Shown piece after piece: positions 28,054 through 37,467 of a stretch of 64,000 nt of DNA; the first letter of the stretch is position 1; each line of letters starts with the position of its first letter. The translations under genes and the position numbers were made by a program. Source of the stretch: Hymenobacter cellulosilyticus (GTDB taxonomy: Bacteria; Bacteroidota; Bacteroidia; Cytophagales; Hymenobacteraceae). The stretch is taken from the NCBI RefSeq assembly GCF_022919215.1, contig NZ_CP095046.1, forward strand, positions 2,780,501 through 2,844,500. Direction: 5' to 3'. The notes beneath the pieces were generated by a model, which was given only the letters and a program-made list of their open reading frames with translations, ran no database searches and was not told where the DNA came from.

Positions 28054-28112
28054 AGCTTAGGAAGAGGGCATGACAACCCCGGTTAGAACAATTGCGCCTG
28101 GAATAAGCGCGG

Positions 28113-28928
28113 TTATACGGTAGGAAGCACCAGCACGGGCAGCTGGGTCTGGCGAATCATCTGGGCCGTGATGCTGCGGTGAAACAGCCGCCCTAGTATG
28201 TTGTGCCGCCGCGCAATAAGCACCAGCAAGTCGGCATGGATATCCTTTACGGCTTGCTCGATGCCCCGGGGAATGTCCAGATTGCGCACCCCGTGCGTAG
28301 CCACCGGGTTTTGCCCGTCGGTCAGCAGGCCGGCCCGCTGCACGCTGCCCAGGGCGGAATGGCAAGAGTCGTTGTCTTCGGGTTCGGCCACGTGCACGAT
28401 GGTGGCAGTCGTGTGCAGCGCGCTAAGTAGTTGTTGGACCGGGCCGGCGGGAGCTGCCAGCTGAAACGGGTTATTGTCGGCGGCCAGGGCCAGGCGCTGC
28501 GGCAGCTGAGGCACTGTAGCAGTAGGCACAATGAGCAGCGGATACTGAATTTCGCTTAGCAGGTCCAGGGAAGTGGTGCTAACAAGCTCATCGGGCAGCT
28601 CAGCCACGCTGGGGCGGCCCAGCACCAGCAGGGCGGGCTGGTGCTGCTGCACTATCTCGCGAATAGCGGCAGTGGAGCGGCCGGTTGTCATGGCGGGTAT
28701 GGCCGGCACTTTCAGACCCTGAATTCGCTCGTTTAGGGCTACGGCAATTTCGCCTTCACTGCGGTGGTGAATCTTGCCGGTAAAAGTTTCCGGGTCAAAA
28801 ATCGAGTTGCGGTTTACGTGTAGCAGCACCAACGGCACTTGCAGGTGGGCCGCAAGAGTAGCGGCATACTGTAGGGCGGCATCGGCAGCGGGCGTAAAGT
28901 CGGTGAGTACGAGCAGGGGTGCAGGCAT
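28113..28928 (-). CDS. Tandem universal stress protein (UspA x2)
   Basis: 271 residues with two Usp domains. Domain 1 (1-145): MPAPLLVLTDFTPAADAALQ, PLVLLHVNRNSI, LVLGRPSVAELPDELV. Domain 2 (150-271): LPQRLALAADNNPFQLAAPA, TATIVHVAEPEDN, and ADLLVLIARRHNILGRLFHR followed by SITAQMIRQTQLPVLVLP. Domain 2 keeps the G-x-l-x-R-x-x-x-x-S type nucleotide-binding end in altered form. Cytoplasmic stress-response protein with unknown trigger. Preceded by the Gfo-type gene's start region; no shared transcript evident. Confidence 0.85.
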   Translation of the reverse strand: MPAPLLVLTDFTPAADAALQYAATLAAHLQVPLVLLHVNRNSIFDPETFTGKIHHRSEGEIAVALNERIQGLKVPAIPAMTTGRSTAAIREIVQQHQPALLVLGRPSVAELPDELVSTTSLDLLSEIQYPLLIVPTATVPQLPQRLALAADNNPFQLAAPAGPVQQLLSALHTTATIVHVAEPEDNDSCHSALGSVQRAGLLTDGQNPVATHGVRNLDIPRGIEQAVKDIHADLLVLIARRHNILGRLFHRSITAQMIRQTQLPVLVLPTV

Positions 28929-29042
28929 ACAAAAACACGATTAGCAGGTGCAGGACTTATATATACTGCAACCCGCGCCGGCCGTTGCCCATGGCACCAT
29001 TTATCCGGTTCGGCCGGCGCTGCTGTGCTCTGAATCAGGCCA

Positions 29043-29080
29043 CAAAAAAGCCGCTCGGCCAATGGCTGAGCGGCTTTTTG
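29043..29080 (-). terminator. Terminator downstream of the small acidic protein gene
   Basis: Stem gccgctc (29050-29056) / gagcggc (29068-29074) extended inside by GGCC/GGCT, flanked by A6 and T5. Works on the minus strand for 29135-29413, and A-rich left flank makes it bidirectional. Confidence 0.8.
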
Positions 29081-29134
29081 AATACTAAACGCAGCGTAAG
29101 CGGCCAGCGGCCTAAGCCCCGGCAGCTTCCCGGG

Positions 29135-29413
29135 TTAGCGGTTGTTGTCGCCGTCGTAGTTGTTGTTCGACTCGATAATGATGTTGTCCTGCTGGTCTCC
29201 GGTAGCGGCCAGGTCACCGGTAGCGCCGGGCACGGTGGTATCATCGGGAATGCCCAGGGTTTCCTGCTCCAGTTGGGCAGACGTATCCAGCGTGCCTTCT
29301 TCGTCGCGCTTGTAGTTATACAGCTCGTCGTGGTGCTTTTGCTGTTCGGGGCTCATTTTAGCGCCGTCCGTCTGGGGTTCATTCGAGGCGGCTGATTTTT
29401 TCTGCTTGTCCAT
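29135..29413 (-). CDS. Small acidic, Asn/Asp/Gln-rich hydrophilic protein
   Basis: 92 residues, no signal peptide or hydrophobic segment. Low-complexity, highly polar composition: MDKQKKSAASNEPQTDGAKM, EQQKHHDELYNYKRDEEGTL and a C-terminal Asn/Asp tail ending NNNYDGDNNR. Such intrinsically disordered proteins occur in Hymenobacter-like genomes and are often linked to desiccation or general stress, but this is only a guess. The gene lies directly downstream of a similar protein at 29445, with 31 bases between, and both precede a terminator. Confidence 0.55.
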   Translation of the reverse strand: MDKQKKSAASNEPQTDGAKMSPEQQKHHDELYNYKRDEEGTLDTSAQLEQETLGIPDDTTVPGATGDLAATGDQQDNIIIESNNNYDGDNNR

Positions 29414-29444
29414 AAGGGTGGCGTTAAGCGCGGAAGGCGCGAGG

Positions 29445-29954
29445 CTAGTTCAATGCGCTGTCGTTCGGATCTTCGGGGCCGGTGCTGCGGTTGGCCGGCT
29501 CATTGGTGGCCCAGTTGCGGGTGCCGCTGCCATAGCGCGGGTCGTCTTCCTTGTTGGCTTCCCGGCGCGCTTGGTCGTCGGAGTCCAGGTTCTGAAGTAC
29601 GGTACCAGTGGCCCGGTTTTGCGGGGCCGCCCCGCGCTGGTCAGACTCCGTCACGTTGGGAGCTGCTACCCCGCCGGGGTTGTTGCCGGCCGGGTGCGAG
29701 TAGGCATCCTGGCCATTGATAGCCGGAGCGGTGTTATTGGAAACGCCGCCAAATTCGCCGTAGGCTGGCGTGTTCGTGGCAAACGTGTTGGGCTTGGGGC
29801 TATTGGGTACGTCCTGACCGTTTTCGGCAGTAGCACCGGCCCGCATGGCGCCTTCCTGATGGTTTTCGGGGCCCTTATTGTCAATTTTATCCTTGCGGAA
29901 CTCGCTGAACTCGTCCGGATTATCGTTGCTGCCGTCGTTGGGATGATTTTGCAT
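29445..29954 (-). CDS. Hydrophilic disordered protein, unknown function
   Basis: 169 residues from ATG 29954 (MQNHPNDGSNDNPDEFSEFR). No signal peptide or membrane segment. Composition is rich in Asn, Gly, Asp, Pro, Thr and Arg, with repeated short motifs such as NTPAYGEFGGVSNNTAP, SHPAGNNPGG and EDPRYGSGTRNWATNEPANR. Likely intrinsically disordered. Shares its style, though not clear homology, with the 29135-29413 product downstream, and the two probably form one transcript. A longer upstream frame exists but has no start with a better context. Confidence 0.55.
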   Translation of the reverse strand: MQNHPNDGSNDNPDEFSEFRKDKIDNKGPENHQEGAMRAGATAENGQDVPNSPKPNTFATNTPAYGEFGGVSNNTAPAINGQDAYSHPAGNNPGGVAAPNVTESDQRGAAPQNRATGTVLQNLDSDDQARREANKEDDPRYGSGTRNWATNEPANRSTGPEDPNDSALN

Positions 29955-30200
29955 GGCGGAAAGAGAGTAGTTAGGTTGGTGGGCACCTAAGTGGTGCGCT
30001 AGCCTTGTGTACGCAGCCGCGGCAGATTTGGCTACGGCCCCCGCCAAAATCAAGAAGTGGGGCTACCCGTCGAGCTAGCCGGGGGTACTACGCTTCAGGT
30101 AGGGGCCATTTATTGCCTCCGGCCAAGGCTTCCGCTGCCTACCCGCGGCGGTAGCCTGCGTATGCAGCCTGATTAACCCGTACTTTGTCAGCTTACTTGT

Positions 30201-30485
30201 ATGAAACCAAACGTCACCGTCACCCACAACGAAGAAGACCAGACCTTTTACGCCTCCGCGCAGGGCTACGAGTCGGAGCTGGCCTACAGCCGCCCCAGCG
30301 ACACGGTCATTGACTTCACCCACACCTTCGTCGATGAAAACCTACGCGGCCAGGGCGTGGGCGAAGCCCTGGCTGTAGCCGGCCTGCAGTATGCCCGCGA
30401 CCAGCAGCTACGCATCAAGACCAGCTGTGCCTTTATGAAAACCTACGTGGAGCGCCACCCCGAATACCAGGACCTGCAGGCCTAG
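30201..30485 (+). CDS. Small GNAT-family N-acetyltransferase (YjdJ/NAT-SF1 type)
   Basis: 94 residues, typical of the minimal GNAT group. Acetyl-CoA binding region: HTFVDENLRGQGVGEALAVA, the R-G-Q-G-V-G loop being diagnostic, followed by AGLQYARDQQLRIKTSCAFM and the C-terminal KTYVERHPEYQDL. Members acetylate small amines or peptides; substrate unknown. Starts at ATG 30201 after a 246-base gap that separates it from the divergent hydrophilic protein gene. Confidence 0.85.
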   Translation: MKPNVTVTHNEEDQTFYASAQGYESELAYSRPSDTVIDFTHTFVDENLRGQGVGEALAVAGLQYARDQQLRIKTSCAFMKTYVERHPEYQDLQA

Positions 30486-30520
30486 TCACTTCTTGTAGCA
30501 GTTCTAAGGGCAGGAAAAAG

Positions 30521-30940
30521 CTAGGCGTTTTGCCGCAGCCAGGCATCAGCCGCCGCTTCGGTAGGGAAATGGCGAAACGCCAAAGCCGTTGGTGCAGTCA
30601 GGCTCACGGCCTGTGAAGCCAGCCGGGCCATGGGGTTGTGACTTTCCACAATGGCGCAGTGACTATACCCCGCTTCCCGCACGCTGCCCGGAATCCACTC
30701 GGCGGCCAGCCACTGCTGCACCGGCACCGGAATCAGGGGCCGGTTCTGGTGAATGCTCATGGTTTTGCCCGTCCGGAAATGCCGCATGGCCTGCCGTACC
30801 TGCAAGTAGGTGCTGCGCAGCTCGTCTTCCGTGCCGCCGGTGCTAGTCCAGCGCAGCCGCAGATACCCGCCCGAGTCGTGGCTAAGCTGCAGAACTGGGT
30901 TGGAAAAGTAAAGTGTTTCGCGGGGCGTAAGAATCGACAT
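30521..30940 (-). CDS. SpoIIAA/STAS-like protein (copy 1)
   Basis: 139 residues. MSILTPRETLYFSNPVLQLS, then YLRLRWTSTGGTEDELRSTY, FRTGKTMSIHQNRPLIPVPV, QQWLAAEWIPGSVREAGYSH, ending in FRHFPTEAAADAWLRQNA. The spacing of Trp, Gly and final AxxWL helix matches the SpoIIAA-like proteins commonly seen in Hymenobacter; a relative is at 35822-36214. Cytoplasmic, role unknown, perhaps signalling by partner switching. No cognate kinase or sigma factor nearby. Confidence 0.6.
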   Translation of the reverse strand: MSILTPRETLYFSNPVLQLSHDSGGYLRLRWTSTGGTEDELRSTYLQVRQAMRHFRTGKTMSIHQNRPLIPVPVQQWLAAEWIPGSVREAGYSHCAIVESHNPMARLASQAVSLTAPTALAFRHFPTEAAADAWLRQNA

Positions 30941-31117
30941 AAAGCAGGTAGACCAAACTGCTTGCTACCAGCCGAGTCGACAACTTTGTCTTTCAGGCAG
31001 TATCCTAGCTATAGTTCTAACCGCAAAAATACGACGGCCCGGCGACATAATCGTACCAGCCAGGCTATTTAGCCGACCGTTGCGAGTAACGTCGGTTATC
31101 CTCAGACCAGGGGCAAT

Positions 31118-31156
31118 AAAAAAAGCCTGGGCTTCCAAAGAAGCCCAGGCTTTTTG
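31118..31156 (-). terminator. Terminator of the endonuclease gene
   Basis: Perfect 12-bp stem agcctgggcttc (31124-31135) / gaagcccaggct (31140-31151), loop CAAA, flanked by A7 and T5. Confidence 0.9.
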
Positions 31157-31177
31157 CCGTATGGGGTGCGCCGCAGG

Positions 31178-33489
31178 TTAGGGCTGCACGACCGCGCGGC
31201 TGGTGTAAACCTTGCCGTCCAGTGCTACCCGCACCGTGTACAGGCCGGCGGGCAGAGTGCGCACGTCCAGCGTGGCTTCGGTGGAGCCACCGAGCGGCTG
31301 CTGACGGGTCAGCACCTGCTGGCCCAGGGCGTTGAACACGGTAATGGAGGCCTGGGTGCGGGCTGCCGCTTCGGGCAGGCGCACGTGCAGCAGCTGGCTG
31401 GTCGGCGTGGGATACACTTGCAGCTTGTTGGTTACCACTGCTGCCGCCTTCGTACCCAGGAGCAGGCAGGCCGAGGCGTGGCTGCCCAGGTTGGAAACGA
31501 CGTCGGCACCCTTGGCTTCCCAGGTAGCCGCCCCGCGCGACCAGCGGGCTTCGCCCTGGGCCACGGTAGCTTTGCGCACCAGGGTGTTGTCGGTAGTGGA
31601 GCCCCCGCCGGGAATAGCCCAGCCGGTAGCAGCTGGCCGCTGCCCGATTACCCCGATAACGTCCAGCGTATCGGTGCCGTCGAACAGGGCAATGGCGTCG
31701 TCCCCGTTGAAGAAGGTAACGTTGGAAGTCAGGTCGGCCAGGGCCAGCACGGCCGGCGAAGAGCCGGGGTTGGCAATAACGTACACGTCGCCGGGGGCAA
31801 TACTGCCCGACAGCGCCTGCGTGGTAGGCGTGGTGGCGCCGTTGGCAAACAAGTCGACCCGCATGCCGGTCAGCTCAACGGTAAACTGGGAAGGGTTGAA
31901 GATTTCAAGCACCTTGTTGTTGCCGCTGCTGGCCTCCACGTATTCCGAGAAGTACAGCTGCGTGCAGGGCGCGCCGCCGGGGTTCTGGTCGTCGTTGGTG
32001 ATGATAAAGGCGTGGGCGCCGGGGTTGCCGACTATGGCCCCACCCGAAGGCGTGCCCAGCGTCAGGTACACCGTTTCGCTGGCCTCGGGCGTCACGTCGC
32101 CGTTTACGGTAATGGTAACGGGCAGGGTCTGGTTGGTCTGACCCGCGGCAAACGTCAACGAGGTGGTGTTCAGGGTATAGTCAGCAGCGTTGGCGCTGGT
32201 AGAGCCGGCCAGTACGCTGACGGGCACCGTAACGGCAGCCGCGTTGGCCGAGCCGGTCAGGGTCACGTTCACGGTGTAGGTCTGGGTGCCGGTGTTGCCC
32301 TCGAGGAGGGAGCCGGAAGCCGAGGCAAACTTCAGCGTCGTGGGCTCCCCGTCGTCGTTGGTGATTACCAGAGAGTGGGTGGAGGCACTGCCGGTGCTGC
32401 TGCCCGTGCTGGGGCCGCTCAGCTTGAGCTGCACCACTTCGTCGGCTTCCGACTTGGTGTCGCCGTTTACCGTTACGCTTACCGTTTTGGAGGTTTCACC
32501 CGCCGCGAAAGTCAGCGTCTGGGTGGCAAAGGTGTAGTCTTCGGGGCTCAGGGCCGAGGAGTTGGCCGCATCCGCGCTGACCTGCACCGAAATGGTGGCG
32601 GTAGGAGCGGGGTCGACGCTAATGGTGGCCGTGTAGGTTTTCGTGCCACTGTTGCCTTCGAGGGTAGAGCCGGTAGCCGTGGTGAAGGCGAAGGTCGGCT
32701 GGGCAATCAGGCCATAGGCGCGGGCCACCAGTTCGGGGTAGGCAATGTAAGGGTTGTAGTTGCCCTGGCTTTTGGCCGCGCGGCGGTTCCGCTCCCGCTC
32801 GTGCGCATCCACCGGGTCGGCCAGGTGCCAGCGGTACAGGGTCTGCAGGTCGGCCAGGCCGGTAATGACGTCTTTGCCCGCATCAAAGGTCTGGCCTTGG
32901 TGCATGGTGTAGAAGTAGAAGGCACAGCGGGCCACGTTGCCCTTGTGGTCTTCGCGGGCTCAAACAGGGAGCCGCCGTCTTCGCTCCACTCGTCGATGTT
33001 GCTCGTCGGAATCGTGCTCTGGCTGGTCGTGTTCCGCATCCAGATCTGGGTCTGGTTGTCGGGCACATCGGCAAACATGTCGTTGCTGCGGTTCGAGTTC
33101 CACTGGGTGTAGGTCGGGAACAGGTGGTGAATGTCGGACTTCATCCGGCTCACCTCGTTGAACCACGACTGCGGAATGGTGTGCTCACAGTTGATCAGAC
33201 CCACACCGCCGGTGCTGGTGGCCGTCGAGTCAATGTTTTTGGGGACCGAATAGCCCGAGTACACGCAGGTCAGCCGGCCGTTGAACACGTCAACGTAGTT
33301 GTACATTTTGCCGCGGGCCTGGTCGTAGCCCAGGTCGATGCGCTTGCCGTCGTACCAGTTGGCCCGCAACCAGTCTTTGAGTGCCTGCCCCTGCAAGTTG
33401 GAAGGAGGAGCCGCGGGCATTACTTGCGCCGTAACGGCCGTACTCAGACTCATTGCAGCGGCCACAGCCCATGCGAAGAGGTGTTTCAT
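31178..33489 (-). CDS. Exported endonuclease I with Calx-beta, lamin-tail and T9SS sorting domains (one frameshift)
   Basis: 770 residues after adding one base to G3 32956-32958, which joins GGSLFEP to REDHKGNVARCAFYF. Signal peptide MKHLFAWAVAAAMSLSTAVTA. Endonuclease I domain (PF04231 type): YDQARGKMYNYVDVFNGRLT, NCEHTIPQSWFNEVSRMKSD with HTIPQSWF, IHHLFPTYTQWNSNRSN. Two Calx-beta-like repeats follow (FTTATGSTLEGNSGTKTYTA; SASGSLLEGNTGTQTYTV), then a lamin-tail domain (LYFSEYVEASSGNNKVLEIF) and a T9SS tail (YPTPTSQLLHVRLP, ITVFNALGQQVL). Predicted secreted nuclease for scavenging DNA or attacking biofilm DNA. Followed by a terminator. Confidence 0.87.
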
Positions 33490-33589
33490 GCGAAAAAAGA
33501 AAAAGAACGGAATGAGAGGAAACCAAATATCCGAAAATCATTCGGTAGCCCCAGCTTTTGAGCTGCTGCACGAGCAGGTTTTCGGCACA

Positions 33590-33622
33590 AAAAAGGCCCG
33601 GGGAATATTTCCCGGGCCTTTT
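33590..33622 (-). terminator. Terminator of the fasciclin gene
   Basis: 10-bp stem aaggcccggg (33593-33602) / cccgggcctt (33611-33620) with an 8-base loop and A/T-rich edges, lying downstream of 33723-34435. Confidence 0.85.
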
Positions 33623-33722
33623 CTCTGAAAAATAATAACCGTCTGATAACAGCCGCTTTTGCCAAAGGGTACTACCTGCCTGAAGAAGGGCTGTTTAAAC
33701 CGGCCGTGGATAGGCCTTGTGG

Positions 33723-34435
33723 CTACTTCGTGGGCATTAGCACCGTGTCGATTACGTGAGTGACGCCGTTGCGGGAAAGCACGTTGGAAATCGTTATGGT
33801 AGCCGTGCCGCCGCGCACGTCGCGTACCACTACCACGTTGCCATTGCGCCCCACGGTCAGGGTTTCGCCTTCCACGGTAGTCAGCTGCTGCCCGTCCTGC
33901 AGGTCACTGGCCAGCAGGCGCCCCGATACCACGTGGTAGGCCAGAATCGTGCTGAGGCGCTGCTTGTTTTCGGGCAGCAGGAGCGTATTGACCGTGCCGG
34001 CGGGCAGCTTGTCGAAGGCGGCATTGGTGGGCGCAAACACGGTTACCGGCCCGGGCCCTTGAGGGTTTCGACCAGGCCGCCGGCCCGCAGTGCCGAAACC
34101 AGCGTGGTGTGGTCGGTGGAGTTCAGGGCGTTTTCCACGAGGTCCTTGTCGGGCATCATCAGGTTGCCACCCACTACTACCCCCGCCGCTATTTTGCCAG
34201 CGGCCGGCGCGGGCTTGGTTTTGGACTTGAGCTTGCTGCCATTGGCGACCTTGTTCTTGTGCTTCACTTCGCCGTCAGCAGCCACCTTGGATTTGGCGAC
34301 TGTACCGCCCTGCCGGGTTTTAGCTTTCGTAGCATCGGACTTCGATGGGGCCGCTGGTTGGGACTGGGCGGTAGCGGCCAGGGCTGAGGTGAGCAACGAG
34401 GCCAGCGCCAGAACAAAGAGAAACGGTTTCAACAT
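33723..34435 (-). CDS. Secreted fasciclin-domain protein (one frameshift)
   Basis: 237 residues after adding one base near 34047. Signal peptide MLKPFLFVLALASLLTSALA. Residues 25-85 are a Lys/Ala-rich spacer (SKSDATKAKTRQGGTVAKSK, KNKVANGSKLKSKTKPAPAA). The fasciclin (FAS1) domain starts near DLVENALNSTDHTTLVSALR and continues in the other frame as PVTVFAPTNAAFDKLPAGTV, LAYHVVSGRLLASDLQDGQQ, ending GVTHVIDTVLMP. FAS1 proteins act in surface adhesion. Not anchored by any visible motif. Confidence 0.82.
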
Positions 34436-34560
34436 CGGGTAGAAAGGATAGAATGATGCCCGCTATACGGTCGAGCTCAGCGAAGGATGGACTAGAATGG
34501 GTTGGCCGCGGACCATACCCTGGCGCTTGCGCTACTATCGCGCACGACCTGACCACGAGC

Positions 34561-34976
34561 TTAGCCCCAAATTAACACCAGCGTGCCGATTATGATCAGG
34601 GCGGCCCCTGCGGCCACGTGGGGCGTGAGTTTCTCGCCCAGGAAAACTACCGACAGCACGATAGCCAGCGCCACGCTCAGCTTATCCACGGGCGCTACCT
34701 GCGACACCTGTCCCAACTGCAGGGCCCGGAAGTAAAAGATCCACGACAAGCCCGTGGCCCCGCCCGACAAGGCAAGGAAGAGCCAGTTGCGCGGCGTGAG
34801 GCTGCCCACTTCCCCATAGTACCCCTGGCGGCCACAATGCTCCAGGCCACGAGCAGAATCACCAGCGTCCGGATGGCCGTGGCCAGGTCCGAATTGACGC
34901 CTTTGATGCCCACTTTGGCCAGCACGGCGGTAAGCGCCGCGAAGCTAGCCGAGAGAAGCGCGTAAAACCACCACAT
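34561..34976 (-). CDS. Small EamA-type transporter (one frameshift)
   Basis: 138 residues after adding one base to C4 34822-34825; that length and four or five membrane segments match the single-EamA-domain type. Segments: WWFYALLSASFAALTAVLAK, LATAIRTLVILLVAWSIVAA, NWLFLALSGGATGLSWIFYF, KLSVALAIVLSVVFLGEKLT, HVAAGAALIIIGTLVLIWG. The motifs SWIFYFRALQLGQVSQVAPV and FLGEKLT are EamA hallmarks. Such small permeases probably work as dimers for drug or metabolite export. Substrate unknown. Confidence 0.78.
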
Positions 34977-35305
34977 GTAAAAATTTATATATATAATAGA
35001 GCCCTGCTTTTACCAGCTGGCTCGTTGGCAATACGCCGCTAGAGGCCGCTTGTTTATCTATAATGGGCAGGATGGGGAAGAGAATTATCGATAAAATCAT
35101 GTCACAATTTGGTAACACTCGTTCCAAAAATCATGGCGTTTAGGAGCATAAGGCAAAATAAGAGGTCAATAATGTCGTGAAATGGCTCTGGGTTATGCGT
35201 CACAATTGCCAATAAATTTTCCTTTCTATCCGGCCAGAAGACGGCAATCTTGGAAGCGTTCTAAGCTACTTTCCTCCCCGAGTAGACCTTCAAAAGACGA
35301 CTGCC
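34977..35305. other. Intergenic region, no gene seen
   Basis: 329 bases between divergent genes. Relatively A/T-rich, including a tatatatata run at about 34987-34996 that could belong to the EamA gene's promoter. I see no open frame with family support, RNA gene or strong hairpin. Confidence 0.4.
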
Positions 35306-35698
35306 ATGAAAGACACATATTTGCACAACCTGGGCTTTGTGCCATTGGTCCCAAGCTACTCCCTGTTCCATTCCAGCCGCAGTGGGGAAGGTGCCTACAT
35401 TCCCCCGACGGACGTGCGCTACCAGCATATCTACACCGCTCAGGATGGGGCGGCGCTGTTTGTGTATTCCTGGCTGCACGAGCCCGGCTACATGCTGACC
35501 ACCTGCGAGAACATTTCTTCCATGACTCAAATCGTGGCCGAGCTTGACTCCGATGATCCGAGCCTGCTGCTGGAGCAGATCGAAGCGTTTTTTGAAAAGC
35601 ACGGCGGCGTCGCGCTGTCTTTGATGCAAGATACCCAAACTGCCCTGCAAGCTTTACACCTCGGCGCTCCCGCCGATGCCCGCGAGCAGGCCGCCTAA
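35306..35698 (+). CDS. Hypothetical cytoplasmic protein
   Basis: 130 residues, MKDTYLHNLGFVPLVPSYSL onward. No signal peptide. It has YIPPTDVRYQHIYTAQDGAA, LFVYSWLHEPGYMLTTCENI and a helical C-terminus (LLLEQIEAFFEKHGGVALSL). No domain recognised. It stands alone, closed by a bidirectional terminator shared with the convergent SpoIIAA-like gene. Normal codon use for the window, so I judge it real. Confidence 0.55.
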   Translation: MKDTYLHNLGFVPLVPSYSLFHSSRSGEGAYIPPTDVRYQHIYTAQDGAALFVYSWLHEPGYMLTTCENISSMTQIVAELDSDDPSLLLEQIEAFFEKHGGVALSLMQDTQTALQALHLGAPADAREQAA

Positions 35699-35760
35699 GC
35701 CCTCTGTACTTCCTTTCTGAGCTATGCCCAAACAAACACGCTGGTAAACTATTCTTGCCA

Positions 35761-35800
35761 CAAAAAGGGCCGACGCAATCAAGCGCCGGCCCTTTTTGGC
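35761..35800. terminator. Bidirectional terminator between convergent genes
   Basis: Stem aaaaagggccg / cggccctttt with an inner GCGC..GCGC-like part, arms near 35763-35773 and 35787-35797. It serves 35306-35698 (+) and 35822-36214 (-). Confidence 0.82.
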
Positions 35801-35821
35801 AAGTGTAAATACGTAGTAAAT

Positions 35822-36214
35822 TCAGAAGGTGGTGCGGAGCCACTCGTAGGCCGTAGCCAGATCATCGAAGGTAACGACCATTGGGCGCGTGACAAACTGC
35901 ATGGCCTTGTCCATCGATTTGCGGGCCCGCCAGTGGGGTGGATACACCCAGGCCACAAACCGCACGCCCTGGCTGGCCAGCTGGTCGTAATAGTGCCCGC
36001 CCACCCAGGCTGCGCCCTTGTCCCAGTCGGAGGTCACTTGGCTGTTGTCGTTGAGCATCTTGGTGCAGGGGTACTGCTGCAGCAAGCGCAAAACTAAGTC
36101 GCCACCCGTCACGGCTGATACCTCATTGTGCTGTCCCTTCCACTCCACGTAAAGCCACTGGTTGAGCTCATCATAAGAGATGGACAGGGAAGGCGTATCG
36201 TAGAGGATTTCCAT
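35822..36214 (-). CDS. SpoIIAA/STAS-like protein (copy 2)
   Basis: 130 residues from ATG 36214 (MEILYDTPSLSISYDELNQW); a 15-residue longer start at 36259 is possible. LYVEWKGQHNEVSAVTGGDL, KMLNDNSQVTSDWDKGAAWV, YYDQLASQGVRFVAWVYPPH and a terminal DDLATAYEWLRTTF. Same fold pattern as 30521-30940, with N-D or H-Q before the central helix and the closing AxxWL. This type is frequent in Hymenobacter. Role unknown; possibly regulatory by partner binding. Confidence 0.6.
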   Translation of the reverse strand: MEILYDTPSLSISYDELNQWLYVEWKGQHNEVSAVTGGDLVLRLLQQYPCTKMLNDNSQVTSDWDKGAAWVGGHYYDQLASQGVRFVAWVYPPHWRARKSMDKAMQFVTRPMVVTFDDLATAYEWLRTTF

Positions 36215-36368
36215 CCAGGAATCGGGTGAAGTCGGAACTCCAATATACGGAAACACCATCCGGAAAAAGAAGTGAAGATCCTGAACTGTGGACTTGGAAA
36301 AAGAGTCGGGCCGGGGCTGCCGGGAACAACTCTAAACGACCCGGCGGTTTCGGTCTGTGGGGCGGCTG

Positions 36369-37302
36369 CTATTCGCGCACCACGCGCCGCGTCGCGCTGC
36401 CCGTGGCCGTGCTGACCTGCAGAATATAAGTGCCGGCGGGCAGCCCACCCAGATCAACCTTGTGGGAGCGTACACCAGCCGGTACGATTCCGGTCTGGAC
36501 TTCCTCCCCGCGACTGTTGCGCACCGAGATCCGGGCGGCCTCAGTTCCAGCGCCGGTAAGGATAGTAAAGCTTGCGGGCGTAGGGTTAGGCGCAATGCTG
36601 AGCTCCGGAGCTGCTTTTGCCGGGGCCGGCGTTACCGTAACGGGTACGGCCCCCGAAGCGGCCACGCAGCTGCCCGGGTTGATAACCAGTACGGTATAGG
36701 AGCCGCCGGCTGTGGCGGTGTAGGTGTTGCTCGTAGCGTCGGCAATCAGCTGGCCGTTGTTGAAAAACTGGTAGGTCGCGCCTTCGCCGCCCCACTGGCG
36801 GTGAGCGTTACGGCGCCTCCGGGGGCAAAGGTGGTGGGCCCACTGGCTCGGAGCGTGGGGCTAGGCAGCGTGTGCAGCACCAGAAACGTGCTGGCCGACA
36901 AACTGGTGCTGCCCCGGCAGCCAAGGTGTTGGTGATGGTGTAGGCTCCAGCCCGGCTGCGGGCCAGGTCAACTACGCCCGTTTTGGAATCGATGCTCAGG
37001 CCCGCCGGACTAGCTGAGAACGTGCCTGGTTGGGCTCCATTGGCCCAGGCCGGTACCAGTTGGCCCACCGTGCCAGCACACCGGCTGCCACCGTCGTAGG
37101 CAAATACGGCGCCGGCATACGCGGCAGTAGCGCCCCCGCCAGCAGATTCGTTGAAGGCGAGCTGCTCGGCTTCTGGTAGTTGGGCGCGGGTGGCGCGGGC
37201 CATCATCAGCAGGCTAAGCAAAATCAGAGCATGGCTCCACCAAGAGGCCACGCTGTCGAGAAAGTGAGGAGCAGCAGTAGAAATAGGGGACAGGGCACGC
37301 AT
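36369..37302 (-). CDS. Exported Ig-like protein with T9SS sorting domain (two frameshifts)
   Basis: 311 residues from ATG 37302 after adding one base to C4 36912-36915 and one to C4 36790-36793. Signal peptide is long (MRALSPISTAAPHFLDSVAS, then LILLSLLMMARATRAQ). Then a bacterial Ig/SprB-like region (GGSRCAGTVGQLVPAWANGA, GLSIDSKTGVVDLARSRAGA, SPTLRASGPTTFAPGGAVTL, SGGSYTVLV-like). The tail is a T9SS sorting domain: APNPTPASFTILTG, ISVRNSRGEEVQTG, LPAGTYILQVSTATGSATR. Small secreted surface protein of unknown function. Confidence 0.72.
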
Positions 37303-37467
37303 AGCGCAGGTGTTAGGTGAAGGTCGCGCGGTACTTGCATACCGCAGGTTAGTGCCCAATGCTACTACCCCAACATGATGCGAATATGATAAGCGCAGCC
37401 CCGCTTAAGCTGCTACAGCAGCCGAAAAGCCCTTTTTAGGCCCTCTTTAGCATTTTGCTGCTAGTTA

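Noticed and set aside
31154..33112. Very long open frames antisense to real genes, for example 31154-33112 (+), 7627-9219 (+), 45986-47188 (-) and 22918-24093 (-)
   Set aside because: High GC makes stops rare in the opposite strand. Their translations are Gly/Val/His/Arg-rich without domains, and the overlapped genes have clear families.
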